Part shown: positions 14,622 through 20,508 of the stretch, one piece after another
Numbering within the stretch: position 1 is the stretch's first letter
Layout of the letters: each line of letters opens with the position of its first letter
DNA from: VXYL01 sp047518105
GTDB lineage: Bacteria > Pseudomonadota > Gammaproteobacteria > Pseudomonadales > Azotimanducaceae
Direction of reading: 5' to 3'
Length of the DNA: 20,508 bases
Assembly (NCBI GenBank): GCA_047518105.1
Contig: JAKZRQ010000182.1
Location: 1-20,508, forward strand
The notes under the pieces: model-generated
What the model was told of the DNA's origin: nothing
The model's database searches: none
What the model saw: only the letters and a program-made list of their open reading frames with translations
Position numbers and translations under genes: made by a program

Positions 14622-15143
14622 TCAATGCCTTCGTGTAGGGTTTGTGCCGGGCGACTCGAAGCGAATCGCCTTGCCACCATGGGGGTGACGATAGGAGAAC
14701 CAAAGCCCTCCTTGTTCGTCAGCAGTGATCGCCGCATCACCGCGGCAAATGATGTCCATGCCGATAAGCACATCGACATCTCCTAGTTGATCGTCCCTTT
14801 CAAGTCTTACTATTTCGGTGGAGTGGAACGTAACCCCACCAGTGGTCTGCATACTGATGCTCGCTAGGTAAACCGGTCTTGTTTGGACAATACCATCGAC
14901 GCCTCGGTTCTTGCAGAAACCGTGCGATTTCAGCTGCGTGTTCTCTATCACTCGCGGAACGACAGTAGTACGCTCCGCGCCCGTGTCCCACACGGCAGTG
15001 AATCTGGTGCCACCAAAAGCCGTAACGTTGACCTTGCCAGTCACATCGTCGCGACTGATCGGGGTGGCTATGCCAACTTGCGACACGATTCTCTGGCGTT
15101 GATCTAAGCGGAATGTGGTTACAGCAGGCTTGCCTGCCTTCAA
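14622..15143 (-). CDS. Retropepsin-like aspartic protease (IS passenger)
   Basis: A 173-aa protein with the single-domain aspartic protease pattern: strand-rich VNVTAFGGTRFTAVWDTGAE with catalytic Asp53 in DTGA, a possible flap region (NRGVDGIVQTRPVYLASI), and VDVLIGMDII (residues ~124-132), the hydrophobic-hydrophobic-Gly motif that supports the active site. Like retroviral proteases, it would have to dimerise. There is no signal peptide, so action is probably cytoplasmic. The TTG at 15143 overlaps the stop of the upstream gene as TTGA, implying coupling; an internal GTG near 15086 is the alternative. Substrates are unknown. Carriage inside an insertion element is unusual. Confidence 0.8.
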   Translation of the reverse strand: MKAGKPAVTTFRLDQRQRIVSQVGIATPISRDDVTGKVNVTAFGGTRFTAVWDTGAERTTVVPRVIENTQLKSHGFCKNRGVDGIVQTRPVYLASISMQTTGGVTFHSTEIVRLERDDQLGDVDVLIGMDIICRGDAAITADEQGGLWFSYRHPHGGKAIRFESPGTNPTRRH

Positions 15144-15361
15144 GATTCGGCCCACCGCGCAACGGCGGCTTTCTTTGCGATTTCGCTCCGGCGTTCCGCA
15201 CTTATTGCTTCCGCGCGTGCTTCGCCGCCTTTCTGCCCGCCCTTGCGCTGGCCTTCGTTGACGTAGGTTTCCTCGGCTTCGCCGGTGGCGACGCGCATCA
15301 TGTGCACTGCGTTGGTGATCACGTCCGCCGGTCGCTTCTCTCCGTTCGGTCCTGTCGGCAT
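15140..15361 (-). CDS. Small basic KGG-motif protein (IS passenger)
   Basis: A 73-aa protein with an N-terminal helix (ADVITNAVHMMRVATGEAEE) and a basic C-terminal part, GQRKGGQKGGEARAEAISAE followed by RRSEIAKKAAVARW. The KGG...ARA...ERRSEIAKKAAxARW pattern recurs at the ends of many small bacterial proteins and is suggestive of nucleic-acid binding, but no function is established. The ATG at 15361 has a strong GGAGG 7 nt upstream. The stop overlaps the start of the retropepsin gene (TTGA). It is the first gene of the passenger operon, about 70 bp inside the right inverted repeat. Confidence 0.75.
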   Translation of the reverse strand: MPTGPNGEKRPADVITNAVHMMRVATGEAEETYVNEGQRKGGQKGGEARAEAISAERRSEIAKKAAVARWAES

Positions 15362-15433
15362 ATAGGTTCCTCCCCTCTAGGGCGAGCATAAGCCTGTTGA
15401 TAACCACTGTGGAAGTCGATAAACGTACAGCGC

Positions 15434-15455
15434 AAAAGTCAAACTGATACACTAC
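15434..15455 (-). repeat. Right terminal inverted repeat of IS1-like element
   Basis: A perfect inverse of 13346-13367. Read inward it contains TTGACT, which could act as a -35 box for the passenger operon, though no convincing -10 follows at ideal spacing. Confidence 0.9.
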
Positions 15456-15456
15456 G

Positions 15457-15464
15457 CGGACGGG
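15457..15464. repeat. Target site duplication, right copy
   Basis: CGGACGGG, identical to 13337-13344. Confidence 0.8.
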
Positions 15465-15489
15465 GGTGTGCGACAAAAGTTGGTGAGTG

Positions 15490-15801
15490 AACACTGACCT
15501 TCTCATGCGGCCAACCGCAAGCGGTCGTCCCGGTAGTCTTCGAACCGGCCGCGCGGGCGCAGCGGATCCAGAGCACGCGGTTGGCGCCGGTCGACGACGA
15601 CGCCCCGGCGCATCCCGAGCCGACGGGCGGTCCCGCGCGAGATGCTCGTCGCCGCGCATCCGGTCGCCGCGCCGCGTTCGGGGACCGTTCCTCGAGACGC
15701 CGGGAGACGCGGGGAAGTCCCCCACGAAGGGGCGATTCCTACAGCGGGTCGGGCGGATCTCCGATATTCGGCGGCGGCGACGTCGAATATCGTCTACGCG
15801 C
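15490..15801. other. GC-rich stretch without an intact gene
   Basis: It holds the possible transposase tail on the minus strand (about 50 residues, Arg-rich, ending at 15503) and otherwise nothing I can assign. Several frames are open here, but their composition is typical of GC-rich non-coding DNA. Confidence 0.4.
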
Positions 15802-16170
15802 ATGAAGAACGTGAACTACGACGCGGGCTGGAGACATCTACTTGGCCTGCCGGTCATGATGGAGCACCTGCTGCGCGGCTTCGCCGGCCCGGTGGCGGAC
15901 CTGCTCGAGGTGTCGACCCTGCGCGAATACATCGCCCGCGCCGGGCTTGGCGGCGAATTCGGCACGGGACGTCGTAGGGGCGACGCCGTCGCCCGTCCCG
16001 AGCTACGAAGGCGTTGCCTGCAAGAGGCTGCGGCGGCAGGCCGCGCCGACACGCAGTTGGCGATGCTGCGGCGACAGGCCACCCTGAAGTTCGACGCGGA
16101 CACGGGCAGTCGTCTGGGCGCCCTGCTCGACGGCGTCTCCGACCAGGCTGCGTTCGACGAGCGCGGCCAT
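15802..16170 (+). pseudogene. Rpn-family nuclease/transposase, internally deleted
   Basis: From the ATG at 15802 the protein reads MKNVNYDAGWRHLLGLPVMM and EHLLRGF, an Rpn-family N-terminus. It jumps at once to AGPVADLLEVSTLREYIARA, a segment normally near the C-terminus, then to ADTQLAMLRRQATLKFDADT and GSRLGALLDGVSDQAAFDER. The central nuclease domain and its catalytic residues are missing, and the tail is cut near 16161. The DNA of the last two segments is nearly identical to the pieces at 2636-2724 (inverse) and 2838-2959. The frame stays open into the lipoprotein gene downstream, but I regard that as chance. Confidence 0.65.
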
Positions 16171-16683
16171 CGTCAACGGCACCACGCCGGCCGGCCTTCT
16201 CGAATGCGCCGCCGATGCGCGCCGGCGCGCCGCGAACCGAAACTCCCGGCCGCGAGGATCCGACGAGATTTGACGGGCGACGGGCATGGCGGGCGTCCCC
16301 CGAGCGGCGGGCGTCCCCGATGGGTTCCCAACACCGCACCGCAACCGACAGTCCGATGTTGGCGGACACTCACCAAGAAGTTGTCGCACACTGCTGGTCC
16401 CACGTCGTCCGAGACAGGAGACCGCCCGGGATCGCAGACGCGCGTTGCCCACCACCTCCCAAACGTTGATTTTGGGGACCACGGTCGGGCCAGCCCGCGG
16501 ACATCCGCACCGCTTCGATCGACGGTTGCGGGGCACCAACGCCGTGGTCGAGATTCTCGGCGCAGTGTTATAGGCTCGCAGTATGGATTCGACCCGGAAA
16601 TCGTCGACAAGGTCGATAAGGTCCACAAGAAGGTTGCGCAACCACGCTGCCATCGGGTTGCGGTTCGTCTTTCGGGGATCGAA
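16171..16683. other. Intergenic region upstream of the C13 lipoprotein gene
   Basis: No convincing gene. It contains the right inverted end of the decayed element (16367-16391) and then about 290 bp that must hold the promoter of the lipoprotein gene. TTATAG near 16569 is a possible -10 box, but I see no good -35 partner. Confidence 0.4.
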
Positions 16684-17868
16684 GTGACACTGGCGCGCCG
16701 ACTCGGCTCTTGCCTGCTCGCGGTCACCGTGTTCGGCGTTGTGGCGTGTCAGAGCCCGCCGCCCGAAGCGGAGACCCCGAAGCCGAAGAAGAGAAGGCCG
16801 CTCGACGTGGAGAGCATCTACTACGATCAACCGCGCTTGGTCCAAGCCGCTCTGGACGGTGTTCGACCGTCCGAGCCGGACGTGGCGGAAACCTACTTCG
16901 TGGGCTTCGGCTCCTATGCTGCGGAGGATGTGTTCGAGAACGAGGTCAAACATGTGGAGGCCCTGTTCCGGGAACGGTTCGGTGCCGAGGGCCGTAGTGC
17001 GATGCTAATCAACAGCCGCAAGACGCTCGACGAACTGCCGCTTGCGAACGGCCCGAACCTGCGCACCGTACTCGAGGGTATGGCGTCCAAGATGGGATCG
17101 GAGGACTTGCTTTTCCTGCACATGACTTCCCATGGCTCCAGCAAGCACAGGTTCGCGGTGCGTTTCGAGAACCTCCGCTTGAACAACCTGTTCGCCAAGG
17201 ATATCGGCAAGATCGTCAACGAAGCGGGGTTGCCGTGGCGGGTGGTGGTGGTCTCCGCGTGTTTCTCCGGCGGCTACATCGAGTCCCTCAAGTCGCCCCG
17301 CGCCTTGGTGATCACTGCCGCGAGCGCCAAGCGTACGTCGTTTGGGTGCGCCAACGGGCGCGAGTACACCTATTTCGGCGAGGCCCTCTACCGCGACACG
17401 TTGAACGACGGCACCCACGACGACTTCCGCGATGCGTTCGAACGCGCCGCGTCGATCGTCCGGGAACGCGAGGAGAACGAGGGATTCAAGCCCTCGGAGC
17501 CGCAGATCTGGGTGGGCGGGGAGATCGCTGACAAGCTGGCCCATGCCTGGAACGCGGCCCCCGAGTCAAACGCGGATTCTGCGTCGGGTTCGGGCTCTGC
17601 GCCAGCCACGGACGCCGTCCCAGCCACGGACTCGGTCCCAGCCGCGGACTCGGTCCCAGCCGCGGACTCGGTCCCAGCCGCGGACTCGGTCCCAGCCGCG
17701 GACTCGGTCCCAGCCGCGGACTCGGTCCCAGCCGCGGACTCGGTCCCAGCCGCAGACCCCGCCCCGGCTGCGGACCCCGCCCCGCACGCGGACTCGGTGT
17801 CCCAAGCGGGCTCCGCGCCGCACGCGGACCCCGTCCGAGCCGGCGACGGCGCCGTCACGGTGCCTTGA
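16684..17868 (+). CDS. C13-family (legumain-like) cysteine peptidase, lipoprotein
   Basis: A 394-aa envelope lipoprotein. The signal sequence RRLGSCLLAVTVFGVVAC ends in a lipobox with Cys22. A clan CD (caspase/legumain-like) domain follows at about residues 65-285: YFVGFGSYAAEDVFENEV, GRSAMLINSRKTLDELPLA, LLFLHMTSHGS (catalytic His150-Gly), RVVVVSACFSGGYIESLKSP (catalytic Cys193), LVITAASAKRTSFGCANG and EPQIWVGGEIADKLA. From about residue 292 the protein is a low-complexity Pro/Ala/Asp tail built on the hexapeptide DSVPAA. The GTG at 16684 gives the signal peptide directly and has GGGGA 6 nt upstream. Substrate unknown. Its 3' end overlaps the convergent sulfatase gene by 14 bp. Confidence 0.88.
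   Translation: MTLARRLGSCLLAVTVFGVVACQSPPPEAETPKPKKRRPLDVESIYYDQPRLVQAALDGVRPSEPDVAETYFVGFGSYAAEDVFENEVKHVEALFRERFGAEGRSAMLINSRKTLDELPLANGPNLRTVLEGMASKMGSEDLLFLHMTSHGSSKHRFAVRFENLRLNNLFAKDIGKIVNEAGLPWRVVVVSACFSGGYIESLKSPRALVITAASAKRTSFGCANGREYTYFGEALYRDTLNDGTHDDFRDAFERAASIVREREENEGFKPSEPQIWVGGEIADKLAHAWNAAPESNADSASGSGSAPATDAVPATDSVPAADSVPAADSVPAADSVPAADSVPAADSVPAADSVPAADPAPAADPAPHADSVSQAGSAPHADPVRAGDGAVTVP
17629..17754 (+). repeat. 18-bp tandem repeat within the C13 lipoprotein gene
   Basis: Seven head-to-tail copies of GACTCGGTCCCAGCCGCG, the last with one substitution, encode repeating DSVPAA. Degenerate units flank it on both sides (from about 17611 to 17790). Near-identity at the DNA level points to recent expansion by slippage, so copy number probably varies between strains. 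Confidence 0.95.
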
Positions 17869-19231
17869 GCTGGGTCCTGGCGATCCGCACCAAGGTCTGT
17901 AGGCGCAATTCGTCCTCCACCGCCTTCGACTCCGGCAATCCGGCGAGGTTTCGCGTCTCACGGGGATCGTCGCCACGGTCGAACAACAGATAGCACTCGC
18001 CCTCGCGGTTGAGCGCCATCTTCCAGTCTGCGGTCATCAACATGAATTCGCCGCGGAATTCCGAGCCGACCTCCTTGCGGTGGCCGCCGCCGGCCTCAAG
18101 CGCGGGACATAGCGAGCGCGCGAACTGGCGGTGCTCCAACGCGCCGCCAGCGAGTTCCACCAGGGTCGGTCCCAAGTCGCAGTTTTCGACGAGAACGTCG
18201 CTCACCAGGCCGCCGTTGGCGGCGGTTGCGGGGGTACGCACGAGCATCGGCACCCGCAACGCGCCGTCGAGGAAGTTGATCTTGTAGATGAGGCCCCAGT
18301 CGCCGTTCATCTCGCCGTGGTCGGACGTGAACGCGATCACCGTGTTGGCGAGTTCGCCCCGTTGCTCGATCACCTCGAGGATTTCGCCGATCTGGTCATC
18401 GATCAGGGTGACGTTGCCCGCGTAGTTGGCGCGCATGGCGGCCTCGTCGCCAGGATCGAAGGTGGGCGATGACCGTTCCATGTGGTAGTCGAGCCAGCCC
18501 CGGGGTCGGGGATGGTCGTTGGCGGGGCGGGGCACGGGAACCGGCATCGCTTCCGGTGCGTACATGCTGGCGTAGGGCTCCGGCGCGTCCCAGGGCTCGT
18601 GCGGCCCGCCGAAGCTGACCCAGCAGAACCAGGGTTCGTCTCGGTCGTAGCCTTCAAGGTAGTGTTTCGCTTGCTGGCCGACATAGACATCCGCGTACTC
18701 GTCAAGCGGCAGGACCGAAGGTCGGGCGACGTGCGGCTTGTTTGCCAGGCGGTCGGCGACATCCGCGCGATACGCTTCAAGAAGCCCTTTGTCCTGCCAG
18801 CGGGCGGTCATGTGGCTCATCACCTTGGCGCTGGCGCGGGGGCCGCCGATCTCGTCGACGTCGTCCAGGCCGTAGGCGTGTAGCAGGTGCTCGCGCTCGC
18901 GCAGATCGCCGCGGTGCGGATGCAGATGGGTCTTGCCGAACAGGCTGGTGCGGTAGCCGAGATCCTGGATGGCGCGCATCCAGGTCGGCGCGTCGGGCGC
19001 CAGGGTGTAGTCAAGGTTGTTCCACACCGCGTTGTTGTGCGGGTAGCGTCCGGTCGCGAGGGTCACCCGCGCCGGAATGCAGATCGGCGTGGTGGTGACG
19101 CACTCGGTGAAGCGCACGCCTTCGGCAGCGATCCGGTCGAGTGCCGGGGTCTTCACCCAGTTGCCGCTTGAGCCCATGGCGTCCCAGCGTTGCTGGTCGG
19201 TCATTACGAACAGAATATTGGGATTGGTCAT
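17855..19231 (-). CDS. Sulfatase (formylglycine-dependent, alkaline phosphatase superfamily)
   Basis: A 458-aa hydrolase of sulfate esters. The N-terminus NILFVMTDQQRWDAMG carries the metal-binding Asp. The sulfatase signature is CIPARVTLATGRYPHNN, with Cys51 in CxPxR, the residue oxidised to formylglycine. FGKTHLHPHRGD, WVSFGGPHEPWDAPEP and IAFTSDHGEMNGDWGL supply further metal and substrate residues. No signal peptide is visible, so it appears cytoplasmic. The ATG at 19231 is the natural start; longer frames upstream run through the divergent aldolase gene. The sulfated substrate cannot be told. A sulfatase-maturing enzyme must be encoded elsewhere. Confidence 0.92.
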   Translation of the reverse strand: MTNPNILFVMTDQQRWDAMGSSGNWVKTPALDRIAAEGVRFTECVTTTPICIPARVTLATGRYPHNNAVWNNLDYTLAPDAPTWMRAIQDLGYRTSLFGKTHLHPHRGDLREREHLLHAYGLDDVDEIGGPRASAKVMSHMTARWQDKGLLEAYRADVADRLANKPHVARPSVLPLDEYADVYVGQQAKHYLEGYDRDEPWFCWVSFGGPHEPWDAPEPYASMYAPEAMPVPVPRPANDHPRPRGWLDYHMERSSPTFDPGDEAAMRANYAGNVTLIDDQIGEILEVIEQRGELANTVIAFTSDHGEMNGDWGLIYKINFLDGALRVPMLVRTPATAANGGLVSDVLVENCDLGPTLVELAGGALEHRQFARSLCPALEAGGGHRKEVGSEFRGEFMLMTADWKMALNREGECYLLFDRGDDPRETRNLAGLPESKAVEDELRLQTLVRIARTQLKAP

Positions 19232-19276
19232 GTCGCTTGGGATACTCTTGGTTGTTCGGGATAGGAGCGTCGCGCG

Positions 19277-20161
19277 ATGGCGGACCAAATTCAACGGATG
19301 CGGACGGATGCGGGGTTCATCGCGGCCCTGGACCAGAGCGGCGGCAGCACGCCGAAGGCGCTCAAGCTCTACGGCATCGACGAGTCGGCCTATGCGAACG
19401 ACGAGGAAATGTTCGCGCTGGTACACGTCATGCGCACCCGGATCATGACCAACCCGCGTTTCGACGGCGGCCGCGTGCTCGGCGCGATCCTGTTCCAGAA
19501 CACCCTGGACGGGGAGGTGGCCGGCGTTCCGACCAGCGAGTACCTCTGGCGCGAGAAGCGCATCCTGCCGTTCTTGAAGGTCGACTACGGTCTCGCGGAC
19601 GAGCACGAGGGGGTGCAGTTGATGAAGCCGGTGCCCGACCTCGGTGAACGGCTGCCGCTGGCGCGGCAGAAGAGCGTCTTCGGCACCAAGATGCGTTCCG
19701 TGGTCAAGTCCTTGAATGCGGACGGCATCGCTGCCGTGGTGGCGCAGCAGTTCGCCCTGGCCGACGAGATCCGGGCCCACGGCCTCGTGCCCATCATCGA
19801 ACCGGAAGTGGATATCCACGCGCCGGACAAGGGTGCCTGCGAGGCGATCCTGCGGGATCGACTGCGCGAGGGGCTCCACCGGATGGCGGGCGAGCTGCCG
19901 GTGATGTTCAAGCTGACGCTGCCGGAGCAAGCCGACTACTACCGCGAGTTCTGCTCGCATCCCAAGGTGCTTCGCGTGGTCGCCCTGTCCGGCGGCTATT
20001 CGCGCGATGTGGCAAACGAGAAACTCGCTGCCAATCGGGGCGTCATCGCGAGTTTTTCGCGCGCCCTGACCGAGGGACTGCACGTCGATCTCGACGATGC
20101 GGCGTTCACCGCCATGCTGGACGCCGCCATCTCGAGTATCGCTGAGGCATCCGCCAGCTAG
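19277..20161 (+). CDS. fda: Fructose-bisphosphate aldolase class I (Fda type)
   Basis: This Schiff-base aldolase cleaves fructose 1,6-bisphosphate to DHAP and glyceraldehyde 3-phosphate. The 294-aa protein matches the short bacterial class I form, as in Staphylococcus aureus, throughout: GFIAALDQSGGSTPKALKLY, EEMFALVHVMRTRIMT, GAILFQNTLDGEV, GVQLMKPVPDL, FGTKMRSVV, GLVPIIEPEVDI, and MFKLTLPEQ with the probable Schiff-base Lys212. LSGGYSRDVANEKLA and GVIASFSRAL close the phosphate site. The ATG at 19277 has AGGAG 9 nt upstream. It is divergent from the sulfatase with only 45 bp between starts, so promoters overlap. A link to sugar-sulfate catabolism is possible but unproven. Confidence 0.95.
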   Translation: MADQIQRMRTDAGFIAALDQSGGSTPKALKLYGIDESAYANDEEMFALVHVMRTRIMTNPRFDGGRVLGAILFQNTLDGEVAGVPTSEYLWREKRILPFLKVDYGLADEHEGVQLMKPVPDLGERLPLARQKSVFGTKMRSVVKSLNADGIAAVVAQQFALADEIRAHGLVPIIEPEVDIHAPDKGACEAILRDRLREGLHRMAGELPVMFKLTLPEQADYYREFCSHPKVLRVVALSGGYSRDVANEKLAANRGVIASFSRALTEGLHVDLDDAAFTAMLDAAISSIAEASAS

Positions 20162-20266
20162 TGTTCCGATTCCGAACTACCGTGGCACACCGTACGACCT
20201 TTCGGCTTGCACGACAGCAACGCAAAGCGAAGATGCGCCGCCTTCAAGCACCCGCGGAAGTCGGTC

Positions 20267-20508
20267 TCAAACGCGCCCACGGGCGCGCACTAGATTCCTT
20301 GAGCACGCCGAATGTTGACACTTGAGTTGCATTTCGAACGAAGCCCGGAGAATGCGTAAGCATTCTCAAACGCGCCCACAGGGCGCGCACTAGATTCCTT
20401 GAGCACGCCGAATGTTGACACTTGAGTTGCATTTCGAACGAAGCCCGGAGAATGCGTAAGCATTCTCAAACGCGCCCACAGGGCGCGCACTAGATTCCTT
20501 GAGCACGC
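20267..20508. repeat. Tandem array of ~100-bp units, cut by window end
   Basis: Units begin TCAAACGCGCCCAC at 20267, 20366 and 20466, giving periods of 99 and 100 bp; the third is incomplete. Copies are almost identical; the first lacks one base in a loop. Each full unit contains GCGCCC-ACA-GGGCGC and GAATGC-GTAA-GCATTC, two perfect short hairpins. There is no open frame of interest. The array starts about 105 bp after the aldolase stop, and the intervening 20162-20266 shows nothing recognisable. Confidence 0.9.

Larger units (their letters stand above)
13345..15456. mobile_element. IS1-like insertion element with passenger genes (2112 bp)
   Basis: The element is bounded by GGTAGTGTATCAG at the left and, inverted, CGTAGTGTATCAG at the right. 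Twenty-two inner terminal bases (13346-13367 and 15434-15455) are perfect inverted repeats, and CGGACGGG is duplicated outside both ends. The GGT start and 8-bp duplication fit the IS1 family. All four genes run on the minus strand: KGG-motif protein, retropepsin-like protease, DUF5678-like protein, then transposase. The left inverted repeat overlaps the transposase stop codon. The passenger part looks lower in GC than the chromosome, which suggests transfer. Perfect ends and duplication suggest recent insertion. Confidence 0.88.
15466..16391. mobile_element. Decayed insertion element with imperfect inverted ends
   Basis: The left end GTGTGCGACAAAAGTTGGTG (15466 onward, then AGTG) is matched in inverse at 16367-16391 by GTGTGCGACAACTTCTTGGT (then GAGTG). 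The outer 11 and inner 10 bases agree, with a few changes and a 1-nt gap between. Just inside the left end, the minus strand reads ...RPRGRFEDYRDDRLRLAA then a stop at 15503-15505, which could be a transposase C-terminus. The interior holds an Rpn-family remnant. No intact transposase remains. The IS1-like element inserted one base outside the left end. Confidence 0.5.

Noticed and set aside
15487..17868. One open frame running from the Rpn remnant into the C13 lipoprotein, as if a fusion protein
   Set aside because: The lipoprotein has its own GTG, Shine-Dalgarno, signal peptide and lipobox at 16684. The intervening residues look like non-coding GC-rich DNA, so the open frame is chance.
17855..20083. 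A 742-residue version of the sulfatase starting inside the aldolase gene
   Set aside because: The sulfatase fold begins at MTNPNILFVMTDQQ (19231). Everything upstream is antisense to the well-supported aldolase.
20267..20508. The 100-bp tandem array as CRISPR or integron attC sites
   Set aside because: Units are contiguous with no variable spacers and are far longer than CRISPR repeats. No GTTRRRY-type core or cassette genes are seen.

Overview
This is GC-rich bacterial chromosomal DNA. The lipoprotein with a lipobox and the predicted outer-membrane barrel point to a Gram-negative, and the gene families (ThyX, YdbT-like PH protein, biotin-dependent acyl-CoA carboxylase, class I Fda-type aldolase, C13-peptidase lipoprotein) fit a proteobacterium, perhaps an environmental gammaproteobacterium. 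That placement is inference from gene content; no rRNA or tRNA gene is visible.

Layout. (1) 1-2422, + strand: a 140-bp dispersed repeat, purD, and a cyclic-nucleotide-binding-like protein. (2) 2423-3530: debris containing pieces of an Rpn-family nuclease/transposase gene, one piece inverted, and a minus-strand ISKra4-like transposase remnant. (3) 3531-6072, + strand: thyX overlapping a membrane PH-domain protein. (4) 11841 down to 6105, - strand: a tightly packed cluster reading purC, a stand-alone eukaryote-like AICAR transformylase, an unknown small protein, biotin carboxylase, a small biotin carrier and a carboxyltransferase. (5) 11953-12162: a second full copy of the 140-bp repeat beside a shorter inverted copy, together forming a strong hairpin upstream of purC. 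(6) 12159-13251, - strand: an outer-membrane barrel-like protein and an unknown protein whose stop codon lies in the repeat. (7) 13345-15456: an intact-looking IS1-like element with 22-bp perfect terminal inverted repeats and an 8-bp target duplication. It carries three passenger genes, including a retropepsin-like aspartic protease. (8) 15466-16391: a decayed element with imperfect inverted ends enclosing a second Rpn-family remnant. (9) 16684-17868: a C13 (legumain-like) peptidase lipoprotein with a repetitive Pro/Ala/Asp tail. (10) 17855-19231, - strand: a sulfatase, divergent from a class I fructose-bisphosphate aldolase at 19277-20161. (11) 20267 to the window end: a tandem array of ~100-bp units, each with two hairpins.

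How the genes work together. purD, purC and the AICAR transformylase supply three steps of de novo purine synthesis, and ThyX supplies dTMP. The transformylase lacks the fused IMP cyclohydrolase domain, so that activity must be encoded elsewhere. The three carboxylase genes form one biotin-dependent acyl-CoA carboxylase.

The most unusual object is the IS1-like element. It is compact, single-stranded in gene direction and probably a recent insertion. It carries a KGG-motif small protein, a retropepsin with DTGA and LIGMD motifs, and a DUF5678-like protein. Its transposase start codon sits in a 13-bp-arm hairpin that overlaps a good promoter.
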